Made by a program: the position numbers and the translations under genes | Notes under the pieces: generated by a model | The model's database searches: none | What the model was told of the DNA's origin: nothing | What the model saw: only the letters and a program-made list of their open reading frames with translations | Source of the DNA: Acidobacteriaceae bacterium | GTDB taxonomy: Bacteria; Acidobacteriota; Terriglobia; Terriglobales; Acidobacteriaceae | Reading direction: 5' to 3' | DNA length: 41,534 bases | Assembly: GCA_003140075.1 (NCBI GenBank) | Contig: PLIO01000111.1 | Span: forward strand, 11,301-52,834 | Part shown: positions 9,901-17,731 of the stretch, piece after piece | How positions within the stretch are numbered: the stretch's first letter is position 1 | How the letters are laid out: every line of letters begins with the position of its first letter

Positions 9901-12282
9901 GACGACATCGCTCTGAAGTCGCGGATCATCTACGTCTACACGATGTTCATCCACCACTGGAGCAACCACTGGTCGAGCATGACCCCGTGGTTTCTGAAGG
10001 GTATCGAGGCGGGGTACCAGTCCGGAGACCTTCTGTATCTGGCCTACAGCGCTCAGGACTGCATCATCTGGGATCCCAAGCTCGACCTGGAATCGGCCTC
10101 CCGCGAGCAGCGCAAGTACCTGACGATAGTCCAGGACTGCAACTATCAGGACTCGCTGGACTCGGGGACTCTATTCCTGCAGATGCAGCTCAACTTCCAG
10201 GGGTTGACCCACGGGCTCTGCTCGATGAACGACGCGTCCTTCGACGAAGAGCGCTGCGTCGAGCGAATGCAGCGGCGGCGATTTATGACCGGGATCGCCA
10301 ACTACCACATTTACAAAGCGGAGATTCACTGTTTTTACGGCGAGTACGAAAGCGCACTCGAGCACGTCCGAGCCCAGGATGAGATGGTTGCGTCCTCCAT
10401 GTCACTCCCTCAGCTGGTACGGTTCTACATCGTTGCGTTCCTTACGCGCGCCGCTCTGTGCCCGCGGGACGTGCGGGACAGGAAAGGCGCAGAACTGGAA
10501 GCGACGCTCAATCGCTTGCGCGTAGACCTTCGGCAGATGGTGCTTTGGGCCGACAACTGTCCGGAGAACTGCGCGCACTTGCGTCTCATCATGGAGGCGG
10601 AGCTCGCCCGACTGGAAGGCCGCATGCCCGAGGCCCTGGCGCTGTACGAGCAGGCGATCTCCACCGCAAGGTCTAATGAATATCGTCGGGACGAAGCGCT
10701 AGCGAATGAGCTGGCTGGCAGGTACATGCTTACCCTCGGGTTGGCGAAGGCAGCCGAGGGCTATCTCCGTGCAGCTCACTACATCTATTACCGCTGGGGG
10801 GCGCACCGGAAAGTGGAGCAGATGGAGCGGGAGTACCCGCAATTGCTGCAGGCGACGTCGCCGGCACCGGAGGGCGCCAACGCCCGCCAGACGTCGCACG
10901 CTGCAACTAGGTCTGTGGATTCATCCTCCCTGGACATGACCTCTGTCATGAGGGCCTCGCAAGCTATCTCGGGCGAGATTGTCCTGGATCAGCTGTTGCA
11001 GACCACACTCCAGATTCTGCTCGAGAATGCCGGCGGCCAGCGCGGGGTCTTCGTCGCCAGCGAGCACGATCAACTGGTGATTCGGGCGCGGGTAGAGGCG
11101 GCCCCGCACGACGATCCGGAACTGCCTCTTTCGGTGGTCAACAATGTCCTTCGTACGGGGACGGTGCTCGTGTTGAACGACGCAACCGACTCGAGCCGCT
11201 TTGCCACCGATCCCTATTTCGTCAAGCACCGTCCGAAATCTGTAATCTGCGTCCCCATCCGCCGGCAGGGCCGGTTCAATGGGGCAATCTACATGGAGAA
11301 CAGCCTGACCGCTGGAGTCTTTACGGAACGGCGCGTCGAAGTCCTCAAGCTGCTTTCGGCGCAAGCCTCGATCGCCATGGAAAATGCCCTTCTGTACGAG
11401 GATCAGGCGCGCTTGATCAAGGCCCAGGAGCGCTTCGTGCCGGCCCAGTTCCTCGAGAGTTTGGGTCGGCATGACATCGCGGACGTGGGCCCCGGCGAAT
11501 ATGTTGCCCGGGAGATGAGCGTGATGTTCGCCGACCTGCGAGACTTTACGCCCCTGGCCGAACGTATGGATCCGCGAGCCGTGATCCAGCTCCTGAACCG
11601 GTACTTCAGCCGACTGGGAGAGCCGATCACGAGTGCCGGCGGGTTTATCGACTCTTTCAACGGTGACGAAATCATGGCGCTGTTCGCTCTTCCCGCCGAT
11701 CACGCTGTGGCGGCCGGAGTTGAAATGTGGCGCGCCCTTGAGGCCTTTAACCGCGAGTCTGTCCCCAGCGGTGGGCCGGCCCTGGAAATGGGTTTGGGGG
11801 TCAATACCGGCCCCCTCGTTCTAGGGACCGTGGGGGGAAATGACCGCCTGAAGTGTGGCGTCGTGGGGGATACGGTGAACACTGCCTCCCGCGTGGAGCA
11901 GCTCACCAAATTGTATCGCGTGCCGTTCCTGATCTCAGAACACACCTACGGGAGACTCCGCAGGCCCGATATGTTCTCATTTCGCATGGTCGACCGCGTA
12001 GCCGTCAAAGGCAAACAGCAGGCGATCGCCATCTACGAGGTGCTCGACGCCGAGACTCCAGAACGTCGCTGCGCCAAGGAATCGACGCGGGAGAAGCTGA
12101 GACAGGGCATGGAGCATTATTTTGCCGGCGCTTTCGCGGATAGTGAACGGATTTTCAAGGAAGCGCTGGCCATCGATCCCGAAGACGCCGTCCTGTCGGT
12201 CCTCGCCGTGCGCTCGGAGCGCTACGCGACGGACTCCCCGCCAGTGGATTGGCAGGGCTTCGAGACGCTCGATCACAAGTAA
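6913..12282 (+). CDS. Giant kinase/AAA ATPase/helical-repeat/GAF/class III cyclase fusion
   Basis: 1789-residue multidomain signalling protein. The N-terminal kinase-like domain (about 15-275) has Lys46, HKD with Asp146 and DFG with Asp165, but the glycine loop is poor. An AAA-type NTPase follows, with Walker A GYAGVGKS (Lys352) and Walker B LVIFMDD (Asp476). Residues about 640-1310 are a TPR-like alpha solenoid, as in MalT/SpkA-type cyanobacterial sensor kinases. A GAF domain lies at about 1342-1495. A class III nucleotide cyclase lies at about 1530-1715 with metal ligands Asp1541 and Asp1585 and the VNTASR transition-state Asn/Arg pair. The purine-recognition positions are atypical (Ser1581, Gly1649), so cAMP versus cGMP cannot be assigned. 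No membrane segment is seen. It lies 3 bases after the MBL-like gene. Confidence 0.92.
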   Translation: MAVNWSAKLGGVDIPGFELVELIYESGPRIIIRAVRKSDRQPVILKTLSAQYPRTQDVAEIRREFQILQRLQIEGLQIDGVIRVHSLVANPSGSLAIAMELFGISFADLMAQRKREPLPLDFFFSIALRLVRILGQLHERDVVHKDIGPQNLLFDRDSGGLRLIDFGISSELSRERQSVTSSARLEGSLPYMSPEQTGRISRDLDYRSDYYSLGVTFFELLTGKLPFSADNPLEWVHRHISMAAPEARDVNREIPAPLSRIVSKLMSKNAEDRYQSAHGLIADLERCRDGLERSGSVAPFELGQADVSRTFQIPQQLYGREKDIARLVELFDDVTHGATSFCLISGYAGVGKSALVNELGRSIVRGRGYLIQGKFDQFRQSSAYGAFALAFRGLMEQLLGEPKHLLDGWRQVLQEALGRNGQLVIDLVPELELIVGEQSPVPDLPPAEAQNRFQIVFLNFIKAFAHARHPLVIFMDDLQWSDFPTLNLIQRLVTAREMGHLLVLGAYRSSAVDASHPLRVVLNQIQKTREVIEFLLKPLDRAAVDRLTADTLYSDPERTQPLSAIIYEKASGNPFFLRELLKNLNEDGAIFFDPEAGRWDWDTAAVQGAVASDSVVDFMVASLRRLAMSTQHVLQLAACVGHSFDLRTLSTIYERSMEQTAADLHPALKRSLVVPLSESYKFVGRGADASDGVNPTYKFQHDRVQQAAYALIDHERRQAVHLSIGRLIQQRCTHEEIDERLIEIVGHLNAGRELIHDIHERRELARLNLEAGTKARRSSAYASALDFLRVGHEMLADNAWQSDYDLTLSLNREVQQCAYLTGNHDEADSWTATMLDRARTSLTKAEILSARTRQYATIGRMRESVQAAFAALSLVGVELIENPGPDTITQEIADVQKNLGGRDIPDLIDAPELTDPAARIAIHVLMEVFPATFLSGSGSLFPYLVLKSVNLSLRHGNSSESAFAYAAYGMLLCGALSDPALGYKYGKLAVAMNERFDDIALKSRIIYVYTMFIHHWSNHWSSMTPWFLKGIEAGYQSGDLLYLAYSAQDCIIWDPKLDLESASREQRKYLTIVQDCNYQDSLDSGTLFLQMQLNFQGLTHGLCSMNDASFDEERCVERMQRRRFMTGIANYHIYKAEIHCFYGEYESALEHVRAQDEMVASSMSLPQLVRFYIVAFLTRAALCPRDVRDRKGAELEATLNRLRVDLRQMVLWADNCPENCAHLRLIMEAELARLEGRMPEALALYEQAISTARSNEYRRDEALANELAGRYMLTLGLAKAAEGYLRAAHYIYYRWGAHRKVEQMEREYPQLLQATSPAPEGANARQTSHAATRSVDSSSLDMTSVMRASQAISGEIVLDQLLQTTLQILLENAGGQRGVFVASEHDQLVIRARVEAAPHDDPELPLSVVNNVLRTGTVLVLNDATDSSRFATDPYFVKHRPKSVICVPIRRQGRFNGAIYMENSLTAGVFTERRVEVLKLLSAQASIAMENALLYEDQARLIKAQERFVPAQFLESLGRHDIADVGPGEYVAREMSVMFADLRDFTPLAERMDPRAVIQLLNRYFSRLGEPITSAGGFIDSFNGDEIMALFALPADHAVAAGVEMWRALEAFNRESVPSGGPALEMGLGVNTGPLVLGTVGGNDRLKCGVVGDTVNTASRVEQLTKLYRVPFLISEHTYGRLRRPDMFSFRMVDRVAVKGKQQAIAIYEVLDAETPERRCAKESTREKLRQGMEHYFAGAFADSERIFKEALAIDPEDAVLSVLAVRSERYATDSPPVDWQGFETLDHK

Positions 12283-12308
12283 GGCGGAACTGGACTGGTT
12301 GAATAGCG

Positions 12309-12481
12309 GGTCAGTTTGAATTTCTTCTGGCGGCGTCATCCTGAGCGGAGCCGTTTTTCAGGCGGAGCGAAGGATCTCCCGCACAGCGCATGCCTTTGGC
12401 TACGGGAGATCCCTCACCCGGCTGAACTGCGCCGGGTTTCGCGATGATGCACCCCAAAAAAAATACAAATTCAAACTGACC
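12309..12481. repeat. Structured inverted-repeat (MITE-like) element
   Basis: Perfect 15-bp inverted termini GGTCAGTTTGAATTT (12309-12323) and its complement (12467-12481) enclose about 143 bp. Inside are a GTCATCCTGAGCGGAGC motif from 12335, a perfect 10-bp hairpin GGATCTCCCG/CGGGAGATCC (12372-12381, 12403-12412) and a 7-bp hairpin ACCCGGC/GCCGGGT (12416-12422, 12431-12437). The GTCATCCTGAGC head recurs inside dnaE2 at 28700. No coding frame is present and no clear target-site duplication was seen. It lies after the giant cyclase gene and could also act in transcript termination. Confidence 0.65.
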
Positions 12482-12586
12482 TACTGCCTCTGGGTTCACT
12501 CCGGTCGCTTCCCGATCCCAGGCCATGTGCTAATCTCCCTGTGCAGAATCATACGATGATCCGCCCAACCATTGATTGGAGGAAGC

Positions 12587-13921
12587 ATGGCCGACATTGA
12601 ATACGTGCTGGGGAGCGTTGCCGCGATCAGAGAACTCTATCCGCCGGCAGAATTCGCGAATCATCAGGTAACCAATTATCGCGGAGAGCAGGTCACCCTG
12701 CGCGACTATCGCGATGTGATTCGTCACTACACCGAGAACTCGCTGGCCGCCGACCAGTTTGACGGCTTCCAAGTTCGCGTCCTGGAGGGAGACGGGGTCT
12801 ACAGCATCATACTTTCCGCCAATGACCCCCATGATCGCCTGCACAATTTCGCCGAGCGTCATATCCTTCTCTTCAGCCCCGCGGCAGGCTACAAGGCGGT
12901 TAACGGGATGCGCTTGATGAAGGAACTGGGGGTATGGAATCCGATGTCCGGCTACCCGGTGAACAAAGATCCCAGCCTCTGCCAGTGGAACCTGTTTCTT
13001 CCGCTGGGGCTGAACATCATCGGCCAGCGCGGCATCCTGCTCATGCATTACCCACCCTGGCAGGTTCTGCAGCAGGGGACGTTCCTTGAAGTAATGACTA
13101 TGCACCGATGGAACACGGTCTTGAAGGCCGCTGGCGTACCCGAAAACGAAGTCAGCTTCTACCGCACGATCGTGGACGTCAATCCCGTCGCCGCACCCGG
13201 TTCCGGCCAAAGCGAATACCCGAATGACTACATGCCCATCATGATGGCGTCGGCCTTCTTCCACGGTCCGGAAGAGCGCGACTTCATCCGCTCCATGCTG
13301 GAACTGTACGTCGCGCCGCCCGGCGGTGGAGGACAGAAGTATACTTTGCCACTCTTAATCTGCGGGTCCCCGCTCTATGATCCCCAGGCGCCGGGTTGGT
13401 TCCGAGTCACCTACAAGGATCACCTGCCGCCGGACAATTACCGGACGCCTACCCTCGATGTGCTGCAGGCCGGCGCTTTCCGCATCCGGCCCGATAGTGC
13501 GCGTGAAACGCCTTATCTCGGCGCCAACCACATGATCGCCGCCGGAGTCACCGGGCAGTGTACGAACGACGCTTCGAAGATTCCTGACATCCGGAAGTAC
13601 GAGGCGCAGGATTTGGTCGCGGCTTCGTTCCTGTACGAATACGCCCACGACCCGGATCTCGATCCTGAGGAGGCTAAGCAACGCGCGTGCCGCCGCTGGT
13701 TCGGCAACGACGACGGGAGTGGGGCGCCGAATCCGCCCAAGGCGGAGGACAAACAGATCATCTGCGCCCTCGCCCAGACCGACCTGTTCTTCGTGTCGAC
13801 ACCGCTTCCACATCCCAAGTACACCTGGGAAGAGTGCCTCAAGAGGTGCGCCGACGCCGGAAATGGCAACAGCCCTTGCGATCCACCCATCAATCCCCCG
13901 CCACGTGAGGAGGGTTCGTAA
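12587..13921 (+). CDS. Unrecognised 444-residue protein
   Basis: I do not recognise a family. The start at 12587 has a clear GGAGGAAG just upstream. The protein is soluble-looking, with no signal peptide or membrane segment. It carries several Trp/Pro-rich blocks such as YPPWQVLQQGTF and FFHGPEERDF, and a Cys-containing C-terminal part (ICALAQ, ECLKRCADAG, SPCDPP) ending in a proline-rich tail. It contains no obvious nucleotide-binding or catalytic signature. It is convergent with the phosphoesterase gene, with a triple-hairpin element between them. Regular codon use and a good ribosome binding site make it a real gene; the function is unknown. Confidence 0.8.
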   Translation: MADIEYVLGSVAAIRELYPPAEFANHQVTNYRGEQVTLRDYRDVIRHYTENSLAADQFDGFQVRVLEGDGVYSIILSANDPHDRLHNFAERHILLFSPAAGYKAVNGMRLMKELGVWNPMSGYPVNKDPSLCQWNLFLPLGLNIIGQRGILLMHYPPWQVLQQGTFLEVMTMHRWNTVLKAAGVPENEVSFYRTIVDVNPVAAPGSGQSEYPNDYMPIMMASAFFHGPEERDFIRSMLELYVAPPGGGGQKYTLPLLICGSPLYDPQAPGWFRVTYKDHLPPDNYRTPTLDVLQAGAFRIRPDSARETPYLGANHMIAAGVTGQCTNDASKIPDIRKYEAQDLVAASFLYEYAHDPDLDPEEAKQRACRRWFGNDDGSGAPNPPKAEDKQIICALAQTDLFFVSTPLPHPKYTWEECLKRCADAGNGNSPCDPPINPPPREEGS

Positions 13922-13994
13922 TTTCGTTGAAACGCTTGGTAGTGTGTACGAGAACTAAATCTTTGCCTTCGCGGTGCAATCAAGTTCTGGTTTA

Positions 13995-14073
13995 GCCGCG
14001 AAGCGGCGTGAGAGTGCAGCCCAGGGCGCAAGCCCTGGGTCGAAAGTGGGTGAGGAACAAGCCCCGAAGGGGC
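13995..14073. repeat. Three consecutive small hairpins with GAA/GCAA loops
   Basis: The hairpins are GCCGC-GAA-GCGGC (13995-14007), CCCAGGGC-GCAA-GCCCTGGG (14020-14039) and GCCCC-GAA-GGGGC (14061-14073), separated by AG-rich linkers. All are perfect stems with purine-rich tri- or tetraloops. They sit between two convergent genes, so the unit may end transcription from both sides, but it lacks T-runs. The modular design resembles an interspersed multi-hairpin repeat rather than a simple terminator. Confidence 0.6.
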
Positions 14074-14129
14074 GGAAGAGCAGCTTCCACACAAACGCCT
14101 CAGTCCCGGAAATCACCGATGAAACGGGT

Positions 14130-16508
14130 CTAGCCGAGGCGCTTCTTCAGTTCATCCAGGCGTTTGGTGAGCGCTGCCACACTCGTAGCCTCGGTTGCCA
14201 ACTGGTTCGAGAGCTTACTGATCTCCGCCGGAGCGAGCTTGCCGCGTGCCATGGAAGAGACAATTTGATGAGCCACTTGCAAGTGCAAATCTGAAACCGC
14301 GGTGCTCGGCGTTGCAGTGCCGGTCGGCGGAAAGTTCTTGTCATACGGCGGTGTGAAAGTCGGCGAATCCTGCCTTGGACTTGCCAGCGTAAGGATGCCC
14401 TCGAAGGTGGGAGCGTGGTTCGCCCGCTCGCCCATAAACCATCGCTCCCGGGGTATGCCACACCAATGGAGTAGCGTCGCCAGGAACGACGTCGCGTCAT
14501 ACTCGACGTCGGTTTCCGAGCGGAATACGGTCTGCTCGCCAATCCATGGGGAAACCACAATCGTCGGAATTCGGGGGCCCATCAGGTCGAAACGGAATCC
14601 ATCTTTCTCGTCGTTGGGCCAGGGGTTCACGGCGTAAGGGGGAGGCACGTGGTCGAAAATGCCGCCGTGCTCGTCGAACGTGACCACGAACAGAGTTTCC
14701 TCCCAGTCCGGCCCGTTCCGAAGCGCGTTGTATATCCGGTTGAGTTCCACTTCCCCCGGAACCAGGTCCGCGCCGGGGTGATACGACGTCGTTCCGCTGG
14801 GCGCAATCCAGATGGGTTCCAGGAAACTGAACGTGGGAAGATTGCCGCGCTTCGCGTCGGCATAGAACTGGTCGATAGGCTCGACGTAGTCTTTCACCTT
14901 CCCGTCCACGGTGGGAATCTGACCTTCCAGGAACAGCTCGTACGTGAAGACGTGGTCGTACCATTGCGTGGAATGGTAGATTTTCCAACTGGTGAACCCG
15001 TTGGTCCACAGCAGCTTGAAGATCGAAGGGCGATGCGGCTGCTGCGGCCAGTATAAGTATTGTGGCGGACTCATGAAGTTGTTCGGCTCCATCAGCGCCG
15101 AGCCGGTAAGGGCGCAGGCACGATTCGCGTCCGTGCTGCTGGGGACGGAGCAGAACCATTTGTCTGAGATCGCGAATTTGCGGGCGAGCCCATTAAGGAT
15201 GGGAAGTTGCTCAGGCGTGAAGGTCTGCATGACCTGCTCGCTGCTATTGTTCCAGAGGAAGCCTCCCATGTCGGGCACAGCGCGCTGCGCGTAGCCGTCA
15301 CGGTTCGCAAAGAAGAGCTGCCGCAGGACGTCCGAAAGGTCATGATACGGGTCGAAGGCGAACATTTGCAGCGGATAATCGGTGCTGAGCTTCCCCTCTT
15401 TATACTTGCTCAGGAAGACCTTCTGATCGCCGTCCAGATTGAAGTACTTTGTGTTCGCGCCGTCGTAGGGTCCTTTGGGTCCAATGACGTGTACGTTCTC
15501 TTCGCCGTTTTCGTAGAGCCAGCCCATACAGTGGTCGAATGACCTGTTCTCGAGCATGTAGTACACAACGTGTTTGATTTTCGACCGCATAAAATCGATG
15601 GTGCCAGGCACGCTCGCCTGCGCTGTGTCCAGCGGAATGTTGGGCTGGAATCCGATGAGCTTGGAACTCGACGTGAACCCGCTGGGCAGGGTGCCGGAGC
15701 GAATGGGGCCAGTGAGTGGATTCGCGCTCTTGGGATCGAAGCGCCAGAGCCGATAGCTGCGGTCGGTGGGCACCCAATCCAGGACGTAATCCCCAATTGG
15801 AACTAACTCGTGATCTTCGTCGATGTCCAACCACGCGCCACGCTGTATGGGAGGGTAGGCCAGCGGATTTTTGTCTTGCGGGTCGAAGCTCCAAAGCCGG
15901 AATTCACCCGTTGCGCGTTTGCGGTCAAGTACGTAACCGTTCAGGGGGATCAACTCGTCTCCTTTCTGCATGTCGCGAAAGGCGCCCTGGGCCGTGAAAG
16001 GAAAGTCGCCCGCCACCGGGTCCACCGTCCCCGGCGCTGTCGGCGCGGGATCAAAGTTCCATAGCGAGTACGTGCCCCGGCCAGTAGTGGGAATCCAGTT
16101 CAGCAGGAAAGTGCCCAGCGGAATAAGGATCAGCGTTCGGTCCGTTTGAAATTCCTTCCGCGCGCCCGACTGATTTCCGAAGTCGGGAACCGTGCGCCAA
16201 AATTTCCCCCAGGACCACTGGCCGTGTTGCAGTGGAGCGGCCGCAAGCGGATCTCCTGCGCTGGGGTCGAACGAGAAGAGTCGAAATTCGTAGAACGGAT
16301 TCCCCAGCGCTTCTTGGGCAGGGCCCCACTCCAGAAAGTAGCCTCCGATCCAAATGATATTCTTGTTGCGATCATAGGCCGCCCCCGCATCGAGCCGCAT
16401 CGCCGACAGGATCTCGGTTCCGTCCGGCTGGAACTTCCACACTCCGTACGCGTCGTCCTTGCAACTACGGCTGATGACGTAGCCTACCGTAGCAACCTGT
16501 TCCGTCAT
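14130..16508 (-). CDS. Phosphoesterase (phospholipase C/acid phosphatase family) with FDP-repeat N-terminal region
   Basis: 792 residues. From about 310 the protein follows the PF04185 phosphoesterase family: KHVVYYMLENRSFDH (Glu320, Asn321), later FDEHGGIFDHVPPP and GPRIPTIVVSPW, which supply metal and nucleophile positions in this alkaline-phosphatase-like fold. Residues 1-260 hold five degenerate repeats with cores at 21-28 (YGVWKFQP), 75-82, 147-154, 203-210 and 252-259 (YRLWRFDP), most of them paired with an LxW strand (LEW, LNW, LDW). These may form a propeller-like or binding module. The last 50 residues are helical and charged. No Sec or Tat signal is visible, which is unusual because many relatives are exported. 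AAAGGAAC precedes the start. The substrate (phospholipid or phosphomonoester) is unresolved. Confidence 0.85.
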   Translation of the reverse strand: MTEQVATVGYVISRSCKDDAYGVWKFQPDGTEILSAMRLDAGAAYDRNKNIIWIGGYFLEWGPAQEALGNPFYEFRLFSFDPSAGDPLAAAPLQHGQWSWGKFWRTVPDFGNQSGARKEFQTDRTLILIPLGTFLLNWIPTTGRGTYSLWNFDPAPTAPGTVDPVAGDFPFTAQGAFRDMQKGDELIPLNGYVLDRKRATGEFRLWSFDPQDKNPLAYPPIQRGAWLDIDEDHELVPIGDYVLDWVPTDRSYRLWRFDPKSANPLTGPIRSGTLPSGFTSSSKLIGFQPNIPLDTAQASVPGTIDFMRSKIKHVVYYMLENRSFDHCMGWLYENGEENVHVIGPKGPYDGANTKYFNLDGDQKVFLSKYKEGKLSTDYPLQMFAFDPYHDLSDVLRQLFFANRDGYAQRAVPDMGGFLWNNSSEQVMQTFTPEQLPILNGLARKFAISDKWFCSVPSSTDANRACALTGSALMEPNNFMSPPQYLYWPQQPHRPSIFKLLWTNGFTSWKIYHSTQWYDHVFTYELFLEGQIPTVDGKVKDYVEPIDQFYADAKRGNLPTFSFLEPIWIAPSGTTSYHPGADLVPGEVELNRIYNALRNGPDWEETLFVVTFDEHGGIFDHVPPPYAVNPWPNDEKDGFRFDLMGPRIPTIVVSPWIGEQTVFRSETDVEYDATSFLATLLHWCGIPRERWFMGERANHAPTFEGILTLASPRQDSPTFTPPYDKNFPPTGTATPSTAVSDLHLQVAHQIVSSMARGKLAPAEISKLSNQLATEATSVAALTKRLDELKKRLG

Positions 16509-16832
16509 GAGGTTCCTTTCGCGGTTTCTGACAACGGTTCCCAGCTCAAGAAACTACCGAACTGGTGCATCCATGGTCAAGGGTGCCGTTCAGTCTAGCC
16601 CATCCAGGCGAATTGCCCCTTGGACAACCGCGGGGCCCGAGGTTGACGGTTTCCGCCGGACCGATCCCTCTGGTTCGCAAATGATCCGCCCTGCTCGAAG
16701 TGAGTGCTTTGGGGCGTTCACAATCCAACTCTATTAATAATCCTTTCATATTCATCACCTACACTGCCTCCTGAACCATTCGTGAGTTACTCTGAACCAG
16801 GGGCGATCAAACCGCGATCGCCCGTGTGAGCC
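16509..16832. other. Divergent intergenic region upstream of phoU
   Basis: 324 bases between the phosphoesterase and phoU starts, expected to hold both promoters. I found no convincing -35/-10 pair and no clear direct-repeat Pho box. The only strong structure is a perfect hairpin next to the phoU start, listed separately. Confidence 0.4.
16801..16823 (+). promoter_or_regulatory. Hairpin just upstream of the phoU start
   Basis: Perfect 8-bp arms GGGCGATC (16801-16808) and GATCGCCC (16816-16823) with a 7-nt loop, ending 9 bases before the phoU ATG at 16833. The remaining leader GTGTGAGCC gives only a weak ribosome binding site. The hairpin could be an operator or an mRNA structure affecting translation. 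Confidence 0.45.
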
Positions 16833-17594
16833 ATGTCCCGTAAAGCTACTACATCCCGAACTGCGATTGAAGATCCCATCGCATCCGACACCGCCGCGAC
16901 CAAGGCCGTCCAGACTCAGGATGCTGGCAAGAAAGCCGCGAAAAAGAGTGCCGGATCGCTCGACGACCTGGCGCGCACTGCGCTCAAAGCGTTGCTCATC
17001 GCTCGCGATGCCGCTTCGAACGTGCCCGACCTGCTGACTCACTCCTCGCGCATGGCTTTCCTGGCGATCAAGGAGTGCGAGCAGGAACTCGACGTCATTG
17101 AGCGCTACATCGATGAGCGGCTGCCGGCAGCCATTACGCGAGTGAACGAAGCCCGGGCGCGCCAGTTGTTGACCAGTCTGAAGTGCACTACGGACCTGGA
17201 GCGCATCGGCGACCTCATGATGAGCGTGGCCATGCGGGTGCAGTCTCGTACGGCGAAGATGGGCGCTTCCGATGTCCGCCAGTTGGTGGAAATGTCGGCA
17301 ATCCTGCGCGAGATGCTCGATTTGGTTTATCGCGGCTTCGTCGATCTCGATCTGGAATGCGCCCGCAAAGTTTTGCAAATGGATAAAGACATTGATCGCG
17401 TCTGTCACGCAATGTTCCAGAAACATCTGACCGAACACGCGACGCAAAGCAATCCTTCGAGCTTTGATGTGCTATTAATGGCGCAGGCCCTGGAGCGCGC
17501 CGGGGACCACACCACGAATCTGGCAGAAGACCTCTACAGTCTCATCGAAGGCCGCAGCCTGCGGCACGCGCCCAAGAAGCGGGCAGCAACGTAA
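16833..17594 (+). CDS. phoU: PhoU-family phosphate signalling regulator
   Basis: 253 residues. After a roughly 40-residue Ala/Lys-rich N-terminal extension come two three-helix PhoU repeats. Metal-binding signatures are CTTDLERIGDLMM in the first and QALERAGDHTTNLAEDL in the second, with the family's typical C-terminal ending IEGRSLRH. PhoU damps phosphate uptake and PhoR/PhoB signalling by contacting the Pst transporter and the sensor kinase. No pst genes are in the window, but a PhoB-like regulator lies about 700 bases downstream on the same strand. A four-helix-bundle gene with inverted arrays sits between them, as if inserted into a former phoU-phoB unit. The extension is unusual relative to Escherichia coli PhoU. 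Confidence 0.88.
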   Translation: MSRKATTSRTAIEDPIASDTAATKAVQTQDAGKKAAKKSAGSLDDLARTALKALLIARDAASNVPDLLTHSSRMAFLAIKECEQELDVIERYIDERLPAAITRVNEARARQLLTSLKCTTDLERIGDLMMSVAMRVQSRTAKMGASDVRQLVEMSAILREMLDLVYRGFVDLDLECARKVLQMDKDIDRVCHAMFQKHLTEHATQSNPSSFDVLLMAQALERAGDHTTNLAEDLYSLIEGRSLRHAPKKRAAT

Positions 17595-17597
17595 GAA

Positions 17598-17616
17598 CCA
17601 GTTCTCAGTTCTCAGC
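17598..17616. repeat. Left inverted heptad array of the four-helix-bundle unit
   Basis: CCAGTTCTCAGTTCTCAGC starts 4 bases after the phoU stop. Its exact reverse complement can be formed from the right array at 18128-18168. The unit is AGTTCTC (the complement of GAGAACT). Confidence 0.7.
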
Positions 17617-17731
17617 TTCATGAGGCGATGCTTGCTGGGTGATGCGGATTCACGGTTTTCCGGTGGAGCCATGTTCAGATGTCACAGACCGCAAGAAGAC
17701 CTTGTTGCGAGCATCTTCATGGAGGACTCAT

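Noticed and set aside
16709-16800. Pho box upstream of phoU
   Set aside because: CTTTCATATTCATC is only loosely similar to a Pho direct repeat and the motif of this lineage is unknown.
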